Below, one piece after another: positions 6,286 to 14,028 of a DNA stretch of 18,217 bases (position 1 is the stretch's first letter; each line of letters opens with the position of its first letter). The stretch is taken from positions 1 to 18,217 of the forward strand of contig JAGBSR010000021.1 of NCBI GenBank assembly GCA_017631745.1. The letters run 5' to 3'. Source of the DNA: Clostridia bacterium. GTDB lineage: Bacteria; Bacillota; Clostridia; Oscillospirales; Acutalibacteraceae. The notes beneath the pieces were generated by a model, which did not search any database, was not told the DNA's origin, and saw nothing but the letters and a program-made list of their open reading frames with translations. The translations under genes were made by a program, and so were the position numbers.

Positions 6286-7500
6286 TTATTTCTCCTCCTT
6301 TACATCTGTGTCAATCATTTCCTTGGCCTTTACCGTGGCATTCTTGCCGATAGTTACCTTTTCACCGATAACTGTTACGCCCCAATTGTCAAGGTTGTCG
6401 ATTTCTTCGGGGCTTTCACCGATGTGAGCACCCTCTTCGATAACTGCATTTTCAGCAACAATTGCATATTCAACAGTTGCACCTGACTTGATGGTTGTGC
6501 CGGGCATAATGATTGAATATCTTACCTTTGCACCCTCTTCTACTGTTACATTTGAGAAAAGGATTGAGTAGTCAACATCGCCGTCAATCACACAGCCTTC
6601 GCCGATCATTGAATTTTCAACCTTGGCTTTATCTGAAATGAAGTGAGGAGGAGCAATGGGGTTTCTTGAATAAATCTTCCAGCTGTTGTCTGAAAGGTCA
6701 AGATCAACCTTGGGATTGAGAAGGTCAAGGTTAGCTTCCCATAAGCTGTCGATAGTACCAACGTCTTTCCAATAGCCTTCAAACTTATAAGCGAACATTC
6801 TCTCGCCGTTTTCGTGCATTGCAGGAATTACATCGTGACCGAAGTCGTTGCCTGACTCGGGGTTGTTTTCATCGTCGATGAGATACTGGCGAAGCTTTGA
6901 CCAAGTGAAGATATAAACACCCATTGAAGCCTTATTGCTCTTGGGATTCTTGGGTTTCTCTTCAAATTCGCTGATTGAGCCGTCATCGTTTACAAACATA
7001 AGACCGAAGCGTGATGCCTCTTCCCAGGGTACTTCAAGCATAGCAATGGTGCAGGCCGCATCCTTAGCCTTATGGTATTCGAGCATCTTGTTATAGTCCA
7101 TCTTATAAATATGGTCACCTGAAAGAACCGCAACATATTCGGGATTATAACGGTCGATGAAGTGGATGTTCTGATAGATAGCATTAGCTGTGCCCTTATA
7201 CCATTCTGTACCCTTTATCTGCTGATAGGGTGAAAGAATGTGTACGCCGCCGTATGAACGGTCAAGGTCCCAGGGGCTGCCGTTGCCGATATAGTCGTTG
7301 AGCTCGAGGGGCTGATACTGAGTAAGTACACCGACAGTCTCGATGCCTGAGTTGATGCAGTTTGAAAGCGGGAAGTCAATGATACGGTACTTACCGCCGT
7401 AGGGAACTGCGGGCTTTGCGATGTTTTTGGTGAGTATGCCGAGTCTGCTTCCCTGGCCGCCGGCGAGGAGCATTGCAAGGCACTCTGTTTTCTTTACCAT
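6286..7500 (-). CDS. glgC: Glucose-1-phosphate adenylyltransferase GlgC
   Basis: This 404-residue enzyme makes ADP-glucose from glucose-1-phosphate and ATP, the committed step of bacterial glycogen synthesis. The nucleotide loop GGQGSRL is at residues 14-20, followed by K29-P30. The catalytic aspartate is D129 in LSGDHIYKMDY, and the sugar-phosphate lysine is K182 in FEEKP. The C-terminal third has hexapeptide repeats forming a beta-helix. All expected residues are present, in contrast to GlgD. The gene follows glgB by 49 bp with a CGGAGGA ribosome binding site before ATG. Its last codons double as the glgD ribosome binding site. Confidence 0.97.
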   Translation of the reverse strand: MVKKTECLAMLLAGGQGSRLGILTKNIAKPAVPYGGKYRIIDFPLSNCINSGIETVGVLTQYQPLELNDYIGNGSPWDLDRSYGGVHILSPYQQIKGTEWYKGTANAIYQNIHFIDRYNPEYVAVLSGDHIYKMDYNKMLEYHKAKDAACTIAMLEVPWEEASRFGLMFVNDDGSISEFEEKPKNPKSNKASMGVYIFTWSKLRQYLIDDENNPESGNDFGHDVIPAMHENGERMFAYKFEGYWKDVGTIDSLWEANLDLLNPKVDLDLSDNSWKIYSRNPIAPPHFISDKAKVENSMIGEGCVIDGDVDYSILFSNVTVEEGAKVRYSIIMPGTTIKSGATVEYAIVAENAVIEEGAHIGESPEEIDNLDNWGVTVIGEKVTIGKNATVKAKEMIDTDVKEEK

Positions 7501-7549
7501 AGATAATTCCTCCGTTTCTGGAATAGTTTATATAAATATTTTTTATCGC

Positions 7550-9622
7550 TTATTTCTTTTTAGCTTTCTTTGCCTTGTTTTCGGCAACGAGCTTTTCAAG
7601 TTCTGTCACAGGCTCTTCGGACTCTGCCGATTTATCAGCCTTGGGTATTTTCACTTTTTCGGATTCGGGAGGTGTCAGCTTTTCAACTACAGCATCCTCT
7701 TCCTTTTTAGCCTTCGGCTTTCTTGCAGGCTTGGGCTTTCTCTTAAGAAGGATGAATGAAAGACCCGGTAAATCCAATGTGATGTTATTATCAAAGGAGT
7801 GCATTTCACCCTTCTTTGATGTAACCCTTGTCTTGGTGCCGAGACCGTCACCGCCGTAAGCCTTATCGTCAGAGTTCATAATAACCTCGTAAACGCCCTC
7901 AAACTCAACACCGAATGAGTATTTCTCTCTCATTACGGGAGTGAAGTTGCAAACGGCAACAATTTCGTCGCCTTTCTTGTCGCGTCTTGAGAATGCGATT
8001 ACGCTGTTGTTTTTGTCGTCGCTGACAAACCATTTGAAGCCTTCCCAGCTATAATCTATCTGCCAGAAGGCAGGATATTTAAGATAAAGCTCGTTGAGCT
8101 TTTTGACATATGCCTTAAGCTGTCTGTGCTTTTCATAATCAAGAAGAAGCCAATCAAGACCCGTATCATATTTCCACTCGATAAACTGACCGAACTCCTG
8201 ACCCATAAAGGTAAGCTTCTTTCCGGGATGAGTCATAAGATAGCCGAGGAATGAACGGATACCGCGGAACTTCTCATCATATTCACCGGGCATCTTGCCG
8301 ATAAGTGAACACTTGCCGTGTACAACCTCATCGTGAGAAATGGGAAGAATAAAGTTTTCCGAGAAAGCATAGAAAAAGGAGAAGGTCAGAAGATTATGAT
8401 TATACTTTCTTGAAAGACCGTCCATTGAGAAATATCTCAGAGCGTCGTTCATCCAACCCATATTCCATTTGAAATTAAATCCGAGACCGCCGATGTCAAC
8501 GGGCTTGGACACCAAGGGCCAGGCTGTACTTTCTTCAGCAATCATAAGAGCGTGGGGGAACTCCTTGAAAATGCCCATATTGAGCTTTCTTAAGAAGTCC
8601 ACAGCTTCTAAATTTTCGTTGCCACCGTATTTGTTGGCAATCCACTGTCCGTGCTCTCTGCCGTAGTCAAGATAGAGCATTGAAGCAACGGCATCAACAC
8701 GAAGTCCGTCAATGTGATATTTATCAAGCCAGAAGGCCGCCGAGCTTGTCAGGAAGGATATAACCTCGTTTCTTCCGAAGTCAAATATCTTTGTGCCCCA
8801 GTCGAGATGCTCACCTTTCTTGGGATCTTTGTATTCGTAGCAGGCGTCGCCGTCGAAATTTGCAAGACCGAACTCGTCTTTCGGGAAGTGGGCAGGTACC
8901 CAGTCAAGAATAACTGCAAGGCCGTTCTGATGGCACACATCAATAAGATACATAAAATCTTCAGGAGTACCGTAACGAGAGGTGGCAGCAAAATAGCCTG
9001 TTACCTGATAGCCCCATGAGCCGTCAAAGGGATATTCCGAAAGAGGCATAAACTCGATGTGTGTATAACCCATATCTTTTACATAAGGCACAAGCTCATT
9101 GGCAAGGTCTCTGTAGGAATAGGGGTTGCCGTCTTCGTGATTTTTCCAGGAGCCTGCGTGAACCTCATAAATATTCATCGGTGACTCATAGACATTTTTG
9201 CTCTGTCTTTCCTTGAGCCACTTGCTGTCCTTCCAATTATATCCGGTCAGCTCGTAAAATTTGGAAGCTGTGCCGGGTCTTGTTTCACTGTGGAAGGCAT
9301 AAGGGTCAGCCTTAGCTGTCTGCTTGCCGTCCTGTGCAGTAACAAGATATTTATAGTTATCAAACTCTTTTACTCCGCTGAGATAACATTCCCACATGCC
9401 TGCATTGTTGATGCAGCTCATTATGCCCTTTGTTTCATCCCAGGAGTTAAAGTCGCCTATAACACTCACCTTCTGAGCGTGAGGAGCCCATACACGGAAT
9501 GACACAAGATCTTTTTCACCCTTTACTCTGTGAGCACCCATATATTCATAGGCCTTCATATTGTTACCCTGATGAAAAAGATATAAAGCAACATCATCGC
9601 CTTTAATCTTGTTTTGAGCCAA
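7550..9622 (-). CDS. glgB: 1,4-alpha-glucan branching enzyme
   Basis: This GH13 enzyme introduces alpha-1,6 branches into glycogen. I start it at TTG 9622 (690 residues, MAQNKIKGDDVALYLFHQG) because a GAGGTG site lies at the right distance; a GTG at 9631 is possible but lies within that site. After a CBM48-type N-terminal domain (about 28-140) comes the barrel, with the nucleophile in GLRVDAVASM (about D310), the acid/base in MIAEES (about E363) and the third aspartate in ISHDEVVHG (about D431). The last 65 or so residues form a Lys/Ala/Glu-rich tail ending KAKKAKKK, beyond the usual C-terminal domain. It is the first gene of the glg operon. Confidence 0.95.
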   Translation of the reverse strand: MAQNKIKGDDVALYLFHQGNNMKAYEYMGAHRVKGEKDLVSFRVWAPHAQKVSVIGDFNSWDETKGIMSCINNAGMWECYLSGVKEFDNYKYLVTAQDGKQTAKADPYAFHSETRPGTASKFYELTGYNWKDSKWLKERQSKNVYESPMNIYEVHAGSWKNHEDGNPYSYRDLANELVPYVKDMGYTHIEFMPLSEYPFDGSWGYQVTGYFAATSRYGTPEDFMYLIDVCHQNGLAVILDWVPAHFPKDEFGLANFDGDACYEYKDPKKGEHLDWGTKIFDFGRNEVISFLTSSAAFWLDKYHIDGLRVDAVASMLYLDYGREHGQWIANKYGGNENLEAVDFLRKLNMGIFKEFPHALMIAEESTAWPLVSKPVDIGGLGFNFKWNMGWMNDALRYFSMDGLSRKYNHNLLTFSFFYAFSENFILPISHDEVVHGKCSLIGKMPGEYDEKFRGIRSFLGYLMTHPGKKLTFMGQEFGQFIEWKYDTGLDWLLLDYEKHRQLKAYVKKLNELYLKYPAFWQIDYSWEGFKWFVSDDKNNSVIAFSRRDKKGDEIVAVCNFTPVMREKYSFGVEFEGVYEVIMNSDDKAYGGDGLGTKTRVTSKKGEMHSFDNNITLDLPGLSFILLKRKPKPARKPKAKKEEDAVVEKLTPPESEKVKIPKADKSAESEEPVTELEKLVAENKAKKAKKK

Positions 9623-9707
9623 CTGTAACACCTCTTTGCTTTTAAATTTTCGGGTATTGCGGAGAAAAAAAGCCCACTACACCCATCATTACAATTCTAC
9701 ATATAAC

Positions 9708-9736
9708 ATCATATCACTATCAGATTTAAAATTCAA
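9708..9736 (-). promoter_or_regulatory. Promoter of the glgBCDA operon
   Basis: On the minus strand, -35 TTGAAT (9731-9736) and -10 TATGAT (9708-9713) are separated by 17 bp, about 85 bp upstream of the glgB start. No other promoter this good is seen within the operon. Confidence 0.75.
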
Positions 9737-9794
9737 TAGTTTTTTGTTATTTTGTTACAACATTATCTAAAGACTTTAATGCGATTTGTGCATT

Positions 9795-9826
9795 TTGTAG
9801 ATAAAAGTACTATATATTGTAGACAA
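9795..9826 (-). promoter_or_regulatory. Direct repeat upstream of the glg promoter
   Basis: TTGTAGATAA (9795-9804) and TTGTAGACAA (9817-9826) match at nine of ten positions and start 22 bp apart, about two helical turns. They lie 60-90 bp upstream of the -35 box in an otherwise AT-rich gap of about 340 bp without genes. They could be a paired activator site; no regulator is identified. Confidence 0.35.
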
Positions 9827-9906
9827 CTTTTTCTTATGTGTCTTTAAATAATCCGTTCTTTTTATTGTATCACTTTATTGTTATCATATTTTGCAGAAAT
9901 AACGAC

Positions 9907-9942
9907 TAAAACAAAAACAGCTCCCGCAAAAACGAGAGCTGT
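9907..9942 (-). terminator. Intrinsic terminator after the membrane-protein pair
   Basis: On the minus strand, ACAGCTCTCG pairs with CGGGAGCTGT (one T-G wobble) around TTTTTG, followed by TTTTGTTTT. It ends the 11938-9960 transcript ahead of the glg promoter. Confidence 0.85.
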
Positions 9943-9959
9943 ATATTGCAAAAAGCTTA

Positions 9960-10478
9960 TCAGAAAATAATTGCAAGGGTAGCTGCAAGAGCAATTACAA
10001 ATGTAATGCAGTATCTTTCAAGGAATGCACCGATCAAGCAGATACCTGCACCGGGGGCATAAAAGATTTTCTGAAGAATATTACCCTTTTTGTAAACCAT
10101 ATGAAGCATATGCATTGCATCTTCAATAAGAGGGAATGCATTTACAAAAAGTGAGAATGCAAACCAATATGAAACTGCACAGGTAGCTATAAGGAAAATG
10201 CCTCTGAACTGTAAGTAAAGGAGCATTACAGCAGGGATAGTACCGAAAATAAGAGCGCCGAGCATATTGAAGAAGAAGGGCACGAAGCAGATTGCAAAGG
10301 CTCCTCTTGATTTAGGCATAAACTCATGTTCAATGTGGCTTATCATTTCGTCGCGTCTGAGATAGCGGTTGTCCTCTACGGGCACCTTGCTCCAACGGCA
10401 GACTGTCTGCTCCCACATACCTCTTACAAGAGCACCGGGGAAGGTGAGATATTTAATAATGATATAAAGTGCTGTCAT
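9960..10478 (-). CDS. Multi-pass membrane protein of unknown function
   Basis: This 172-residue protein is mostly hydrophobic. An N-terminal amphipathic or membrane segment (IIIKYLTFPGALVRG) is followed by a short polar stretch with several charged residues and histidines (EDNRYLRRDEMISHIEHEF). Three or four hydrophobic segments come next, near residues 58-90, 92-116 and 137-172. I do not recognise a named family. The HIEHE stretch recalls a metal site, but there is no convincing protease motif. Its ATG overlaps the TGA of the upstream gene as TGATG, so the two are translated together and probably act together in the membrane. The terminator follows 18 bp after the stop. Confidence 0.8.
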   Translation of the reverse strand: MTALYIIIKYLTFPGALVRGMWEQTVCRWSKVPVEDNRYLRRDEMISHIEHEFMPKSRGAFAICFVPFFFNMLGALIFGTIPAVMLLYLQFRGIFLIATCAVSYWFAFSLFVNAFPLIEDAMHMLHMVYKKGNILQKIFYAPGAGICLIGAFLERYCITFVIALAATLAIIF

Positions 10479-11938
10479 CAGATCTTACCCTCCTTGTCTG
10501 TAAGGATTTCTTCTATTGAGATTTTATCGTTCTTGTACTGCTCAACAGCCTCACTGATTTCATATCCGCTTCTTTCAAGAACTGTTTTCATTTCATTATA
10601 GATTTCTTCGTTGCCGTTGTAAAGAGCGCAAAGAGCATAGAGATTGCAGGCCTGGACGGTATAGCCGCTCATTGATATATATCCGTCCATTGTGTCAAGA
10701 GCAACTGCACCCTCACCCTTAAGAAGATATGCAACGGCCTGAGCAGGCATATAACCGTAATCGCCTGCAGCAGCGTTTTCCTTTGCTTGCTCACAGATTT
10801 CAAGCATCTTATCAGGGTCGGGAGTATCGGCATAACGATAGTAGTTTGCAAGAGCTACATATGCATTTGTATCTTCAACACTTATATCAAGCATCTTGTT
10901 ACAAAGCTCTTCGGTGAGCTCAAGGCCGCCACACTTAGCAGCCATAGCCGCATAGTTTGAAAGGTACGCCCATGTGAAGCTGCCGTCGGTATCTTTTTCA
11001 GCTGTCTTACCGAGCTGAGCGAGAAGCTCTTCGGAAGTACTGCCGAGAACACTCATTGCAACATATCTGTAATACTCAACAAATACGCCATTGATTTCTA
11101 CAGGGTTGCCCTCTTCATCTTTTAATTCATAGAGCGCATCAAGCTCTGCCATAACCTTATCAAAGTCATCCTCTTCGCCGTTGAGTACGGGAGTGATAAT
11201 TTCTGTGATAGTATAGTAGCTCTCTGTAAGAGTTTCAGCATCCTTGATAATCTTTGCATACTTCTTATTCCAGGGAAGCTTGAGCTGGTCTTCGCTGTAG
11301 ATAGTCTGAATAAGAGTTGCCGCATCTGAAATATAGCCGATCTTTACAAAGCCTTCGATTGAATCCTTGACAGCTTTCATCGAAATAGTTGAGGGGTCTG
11401 ATGAATTGACATAGCTGTAATAACCGTTAAGAGCTGTCATCAGCTTACCTGTATCATAATAAGCCGCATACTCCGAAATACGCATAAAGCTTTCGGCATA
11501 GCTTGTGCCTGCAACGGCACTAGCAATAAATACGGCAATCATTATAATTGTCATAATTATGCCGCTTGCACGAAGAGGATACTTCTTCATAATATTTCGG
11601 CATTCTTCACAGTAGGGATAATCCTCGCCGTATTCTTCAGCACAGGGATTTTCACCGCAGATTTCGCAAGGTCTGCCAACGGGCTCTTGTGTTTCTTCTG
11701 TAAGTTCCTCTTCCGAAGTATCATCAAGCTCCTGAATAAGCTGCTCTGTCTGATTTTCGGCTTCTGCGGCTGCCTTATCAAGTTCCTGCTGGAACATATC
11801 TCTTAATTCTTCAAGCTCTGTTTCGAGCTCTTTTTCACCTGAAGCTTCCTCAGGTACTGTGCCCTCTTCTGAAACAGCTTCTGCAATTTCTGCTTCTGTT
11901 TCTTCTGACACTAAATCGTCTCTCTTGTTTTCGTCCAA
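10478..11938 (-). CDS. Acidic zinc-ribbon membrane protein with extracytoplasmic helical domain
   Basis: This 486-residue protein is of unknown function. Residues 1-88 are extremely Glu-rich and probably coiled-coil or disordered. A zinc-ribbon-like knuckle follows: C91-x2-C94, C99, and C110-x2-C113. One membrane segment (about 124-146) comes next. The remaining 340 or so residues are mostly helical and look like TPR-type repeats (for example DTNAYVALANYYRYADTPDPDKM), predicted outside the cell if the N-terminus is cytoplasmic. The start is TTG at 11938, with AAGGAGG eight bases before it. It overlaps the next gene by one base. The layout suggests a scaffold or sensor rather than an enzyme. 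Confidence 0.85.
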   Translation of the reverse strand: MDENKRDDLVSEETEAEIAEAVSEEGTVPEEASGEKELETELEELRDMFQQELDKAAAEAENQTEQLIQELDDTSEEELTEETQEPVGRPCEICGENPCAEEYGEDYPYCEECRNIMKKYPLRASGIIMTIIMIAVFIASAVAGTSYAESFMRISEYAAYYDTGKLMTALNGYYSYVNSSDPSTISMKAVKDSIEGFVKIGYISDAATLIQTIYSEDQLKLPWNKKYAKIIKDAETLTESYYTITEIITPVLNGEEDDFDKVMAELDALYELKDEEGNPVEINGVFVEYYRYVAMSVLGSTSEELLAQLGKTAEKDTDGSFTWAYLSNYAAMAAKCGGLELTEELCNKMLDISVEDTNAYVALANYYRYADTPDPDKMLEICEQAKENAAAGDYGYMPAQAVAYLLKGEGAVALDTMDGYISMSGYTVQACNLYALCALYNGNEEIYNEMKTVLERSGYEISEAVEQYKNDKISIEEILTDKEGKI

Positions 11939-11969
11939 GATTAAAGCCTCCTTTGGGGTAATTTGTTAT

Positions 11970-11998
11970 ATTCTACCACTATTTTTGCAAAAAAGCAA
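11970..11998 (-). promoter_or_regulatory. Promoter of the zinc-ribbon/membrane protein pair
   Basis: On the minus strand, -35 TTGCTT (11993-11998) and -10 TAGAAT (11970-11975) are 17 bp apart. The -10 box is about 30 bp upstream of the TTG start at 11938. Confidence 0.7.
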
Positions 11999-12029
11999 CA
12001 ACTATATTAGCTAATCATATTACCTTGAC

Positions 12030-12045
12030 TTAAACTTAAGTTTAA
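12030..12045. promoter_or_regulatory. 16-bp perfect palindrome between divergent promoters
   Basis: TTAAACTTAAGTTTAA is a perfect 16-bp palindrome. It lies 32 bp upstream of the leftward -35 box and just outside the cloverleaf repeat at 12056. It could be a dimeric repressor site, though AT-rich palindromes also arise by chance. Confidence 0.35.
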
Positions 12046-12055
12046 ATCCGGAGGA

Positions 12056-12143
12056 GGCGGCTCCGCCCGCCGAACAAAGTTCGGCGCGAGAGTGACCGAG
12101 GTCACTCTCGGAAATCGCCCTTCGGCGATTTCACGGAGCCGCC
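12056..12143. repeat. Cloverleaf (four-way junction) repeat, complete copy A
   Basis: The outer stem pairs GGCGGCTCCG (12056-12065) with CGGAGCCGCC (12134-12143). Inside are three adjacent hairpins. CGCCGAAC/GTTCGGCG has an AAA loop (12068-12086). An arm of 10-11 bp pairs CGAGAGTGACC with GGTCACTCTCG (12087-12110). GAAATCGCC/GGCGATTTC has a CTTC loop (12111-12132). Only three bases at the junction are unpaired. It lies between divergent transcription units and encodes no protein. Confidence 0.9.
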
Positions 12144-12177
12144 GCAACCCACCTGACACACAAATAAAAAGTTTATA

Positions 12178-12206
12178 TTGTAAAATGAAAACCTATATGC
12201 TATAAT
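12178..12206 (+). promoter_or_regulatory. Promoter of the ABC exporter genes
   Basis: -35 TTGTAA (12178-12183) and a consensus -10 TATAAT (12201-12206) are separated by 17 bp, about 30 bp before the permease start. The AAGGAGGT ribosome binding site (12223-12230) can pair with the CTCCT just after it to form a small hairpin, which may be incidental. Confidence 0.75.
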
Positions 12207-12236
12207 GATTGCAACTATACATAAGGAGGTCTCCTC

Positions 12237-13070
12237 TTGGCTTTCAAGGTTTATACGGATAAATTTATGAAATACCGCTTTCTTTTAAGAGAGCTTGTTA
12301 TAAAGAGAATAAAGCTTCAGTACAGAAGCTCTGTTTTAGGTGTGCTCTGGACATTCCTTCAGCCGCTTCTGACAATGATAGTGCTGACCTTCGTTTTCAG
12401 CATGGTCTTCGGCAAAAACTCAGCCGCAGTGGTCAACTATCCCGTTTTTCTTTTGTCAGGCCGACTGCTCTATGATTTTTATTCTCAGAGCACAAAGCGA
12501 GCTATGAAATCAATCCGAGGCAATGCTTCCATTATTAAAAAGGTTTATGTACCCAAATATATCTATCCATTATCAGTGGTACTCTCAACTTTTGTCACAT
12601 TTATCATCTCACTTAGCGTACTGGCAATCGTTATTGCATTTTTCAACATCATAAAAAAAGACCCGGTACCCGTAACACCTGCAATGTTCTTTATAATTGT
12701 TCCGATAATTATACTTTTCGTAATGTGCCTTGGCATCGGTATGCTTCTTGCAACACTTGATGTTTTCTTCAAGGACGTTGAAAATATTTACGATGTGTTC
12801 TGCACCTTACTCTTCTACGGCACACCTATTGTTTATACTATTGATAAGCTCAACTTCGGTGCAGACTCCTGGCAGGTCAATCTGCTTAAAATCAACCCCT
12901 TATACGGCATAATAGATATGTTCAGAGCTGCCATTTTACACGGCGACGAATTTATGGCGTTCCTTGATATAAACTCACTGATTTACTGCAGTGTCTTTGC
13001 CGTTGTAATGCTTATTGCAGGCATCGGTTTATTCTACAAATTCCAGGATAAATTCATTCTTCACATCTGA
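12237..13070 (+). CDS. ABC-2 polysaccharide/teichoic acid exporter permease (Wzm/TagG-like)
   Basis: This 277-residue membrane subunit belongs to the ABC-2 transporters that move finished glycopolymers across the membrane. The amphipathic N-terminus with LLRELVIKRIKLQYRSSVLGVLWTFLQPLL is the family signature. About six membrane segments follow, including TFVTFIISLSVLAIVIAFF and FIIVPIIILFVMCLGIGMLL, with a conserved LLFYGTPIVYTIDKL and an INPLYGIIDMFRAAI segment. The start is TTG at 12237, seven bases after AAGGAGGT. The ATPase gene follows directly. No glycosyltransferases are nearby, so the exported polymer cannot be named. Confidence 0.93.
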   Translation: MAFKVYTDKFMKYRFLLRELVIKRIKLQYRSSVLGVLWTFLQPLLTMIVLTFVFSMVFGKNSAAVVNYPVFLLSGRLLYDFYSQSTKRAMKSIRGNASIIKKVYVPKYIYPLSVVLSTFVTFIISLSVLAIVIAFFNIIKKDPVPVTPAMFFIIVPIIILFVMCLGIGMLLATLDVFFKDVENIYDVFCTLLFYGTPIVYTIDKLNFGADSWQVNLLKINPLYGIIDMFRAAILHGDEFMAFLDINSLIYCSVFAVVMLIAGIGLFYKFQDKFILHI

Positions 13071-13123
13071 TAAAGGAGGGCGGAAAATAGAAGGATTACG
13101 CAATAGAAGTAAATCACGTCAGC

Positions 13124-13831
13124 ATGCTTTTTCGCCTTAACCGTGAGCGTGTGGACAATGCAAAGGAATATGTAATAAGAATGCTTACCCGTAAGCTTCA
13201 TTATACCGAATTCTGGGCACTTAAGGATGTCAGCTTCAAGGTTGAAAAGGGTGACAGAGTAGGTGTTATGGGCTTTAACGGTGCAGGTAAAAGTACTCTT
13301 CTTAAAACAATCGCAGGCGTACTCAAGCCTACAATGGGTAATGTTAAGGTAACGGGTACTATAGCACCTATGCTTGAGCTTGGTGCAGGCTTTGACCCCA
13401 ACTATTCCGGCGCTGAAAACATTTATCTTTATGGTGCAACAATGGGCTTTTCAAGAAAGTTCATCGACGAAAAGTACAACGAGATAGTGGAATTTTCAGA
13501 GCTCAAGGAATTTATCAATGCTCCTCTCAAGAGCTATTCTTCGGGTATGAAATCACGACTTGGCTTTGCAATTGCAACGGCTGTCAAGCCCGACGTTCTC
13601 ATTCTCGACGAGGTTTTATCTGTCGGCGACGCGGCATTCAAGGAAAAGAGTGAGCAGCGCATTCTCGATATGATTGAAGACGGAGTTACCGTTCTTTATG
13701 TTTCTCACAGCACCGACAGAATCAGAAAGCTCTGCAACAAGGCTGTTATCCTCACAAAGGGTCAGCTTGTAGCTTCTGGTGAGGTTGGAGAAATCTGCGA
13801 TATGTATACCGAGATGGTAAACAGCAAATAA
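13124..13831 (+). CDS. ABC exporter ATPase (Wzt/TagH-like), start codon apparently lost
   Basis: This is the nucleotide-binding partner of the preceding permease. It has Walker A GFNGAGKST (residues 50-58), the signature YSSGMKSRL (138-146), Walker B DVLILDE (157-163) and a switch histidine in YVSHSTD. At 235 residues it has only the ATPase domain, without the C-terminal sugar-binding domain of long Wzt proteins. The usual N-terminus is encoded upstream in the same frame (13091-13123, KDYAIEVNHVS), but the codon where the start belongs (13088-13090) is TAG, eight bases after AAAGGAGG. ATG 13124 is the first standard start and has no good ribosome binding site. A T-to-A change in a TTG start, or an inserted A in ATG, would explain it. 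Confidence 0.9.
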   Translation: MLFRLNRERVDNAKEYVIRMLTRKLHYTEFWALKDVSFKVEKGDRVGVMGFNGAGKSTLLKTIAGVLKPTMGNVKVTGTIAPMLELGAGFDPNYSGAENIYLYGATMGFSRKFIDEKYNEIVEFSELKEFINAPLKSYSSGMKSRLGFAIATAVKPDVLILDEVLSVGDAAFKEKSEQRILDMIEDGVTVLYVSHSTDRIRKLCNKAVILTKGQLVASGEVGEICDMYTEMVNSK

Positions 13832-13842
13832 GATATAAAACT

Positions 13843-13869
13843 AAAGGGAGGCGCTTGCCTCCTTTTTTT
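13843..13869 (+). terminator. Intrinsic terminator of the ABC exporter unit
   Basis: GGAGGC (13847-13852) pairs with GCCTCC (13857-13862) around GCTT, followed by seven T. It lies just after the ATPase stop codon. Confidence 0.9.
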
Positions 13870-13890
13870 GTTGGCGTATAAGGCAAGGCA

Positions 13891-13967
13891 GGGGGCTGCG
13901 AAAATCGCAGGGCGATTTTGAGCGAGGGCTGTCGCCCTCGCTTCGCCGTACACGGCGCGCAGCCCCC
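13891..13967. repeat. Cloverleaf (four-way junction) repeat, complete copy B
   Basis: The outer stem pairs GGGGGCTGCG (13891-13900) with CGCAGCCCCC (13958-13967). Three hairpins fill the inside with essentially no unpaired junction bases: AAAATCGC/GCGATTTT (13901-13919), AGCGAGGGC/GCCCTCGCT (13921-13942) and CGCCG/CGGCG (13944-13957). It lies between two convergent terminators. Its arm order is inverted relative to copy A. Confidence 0.9.
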
Positions 13968-13988
13968 CGTCCGCCTCCTCATCACGGC

Positions 13989-14019
13989 AAAAAAAGAGCA
14001 CAGGCAAGCGCCCGTGCTC
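13989..14019 (-). terminator. Intrinsic terminator of the 14928-14029 gene
   Basis: On the minus strand, GAGCACGGGC pairs with GCCTGTGCTC (one G-T wobble) around GCTT, followed by seven T. It begins 10 bp after the stop codon at 14029-14031. Confidence 0.9.
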
Positions 14020-14028
14020 CTAAACAGC

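Noticed and set aside
13891..13967. The cloverleaf repeats as tRNA genes
   Set aside because: Length and outline resemble a tRNA, but there is no anticodon-loop pattern, T-loop consensus or CCA-side acceptor features. Middle arms vary freely and loops are only 2-4 nt.
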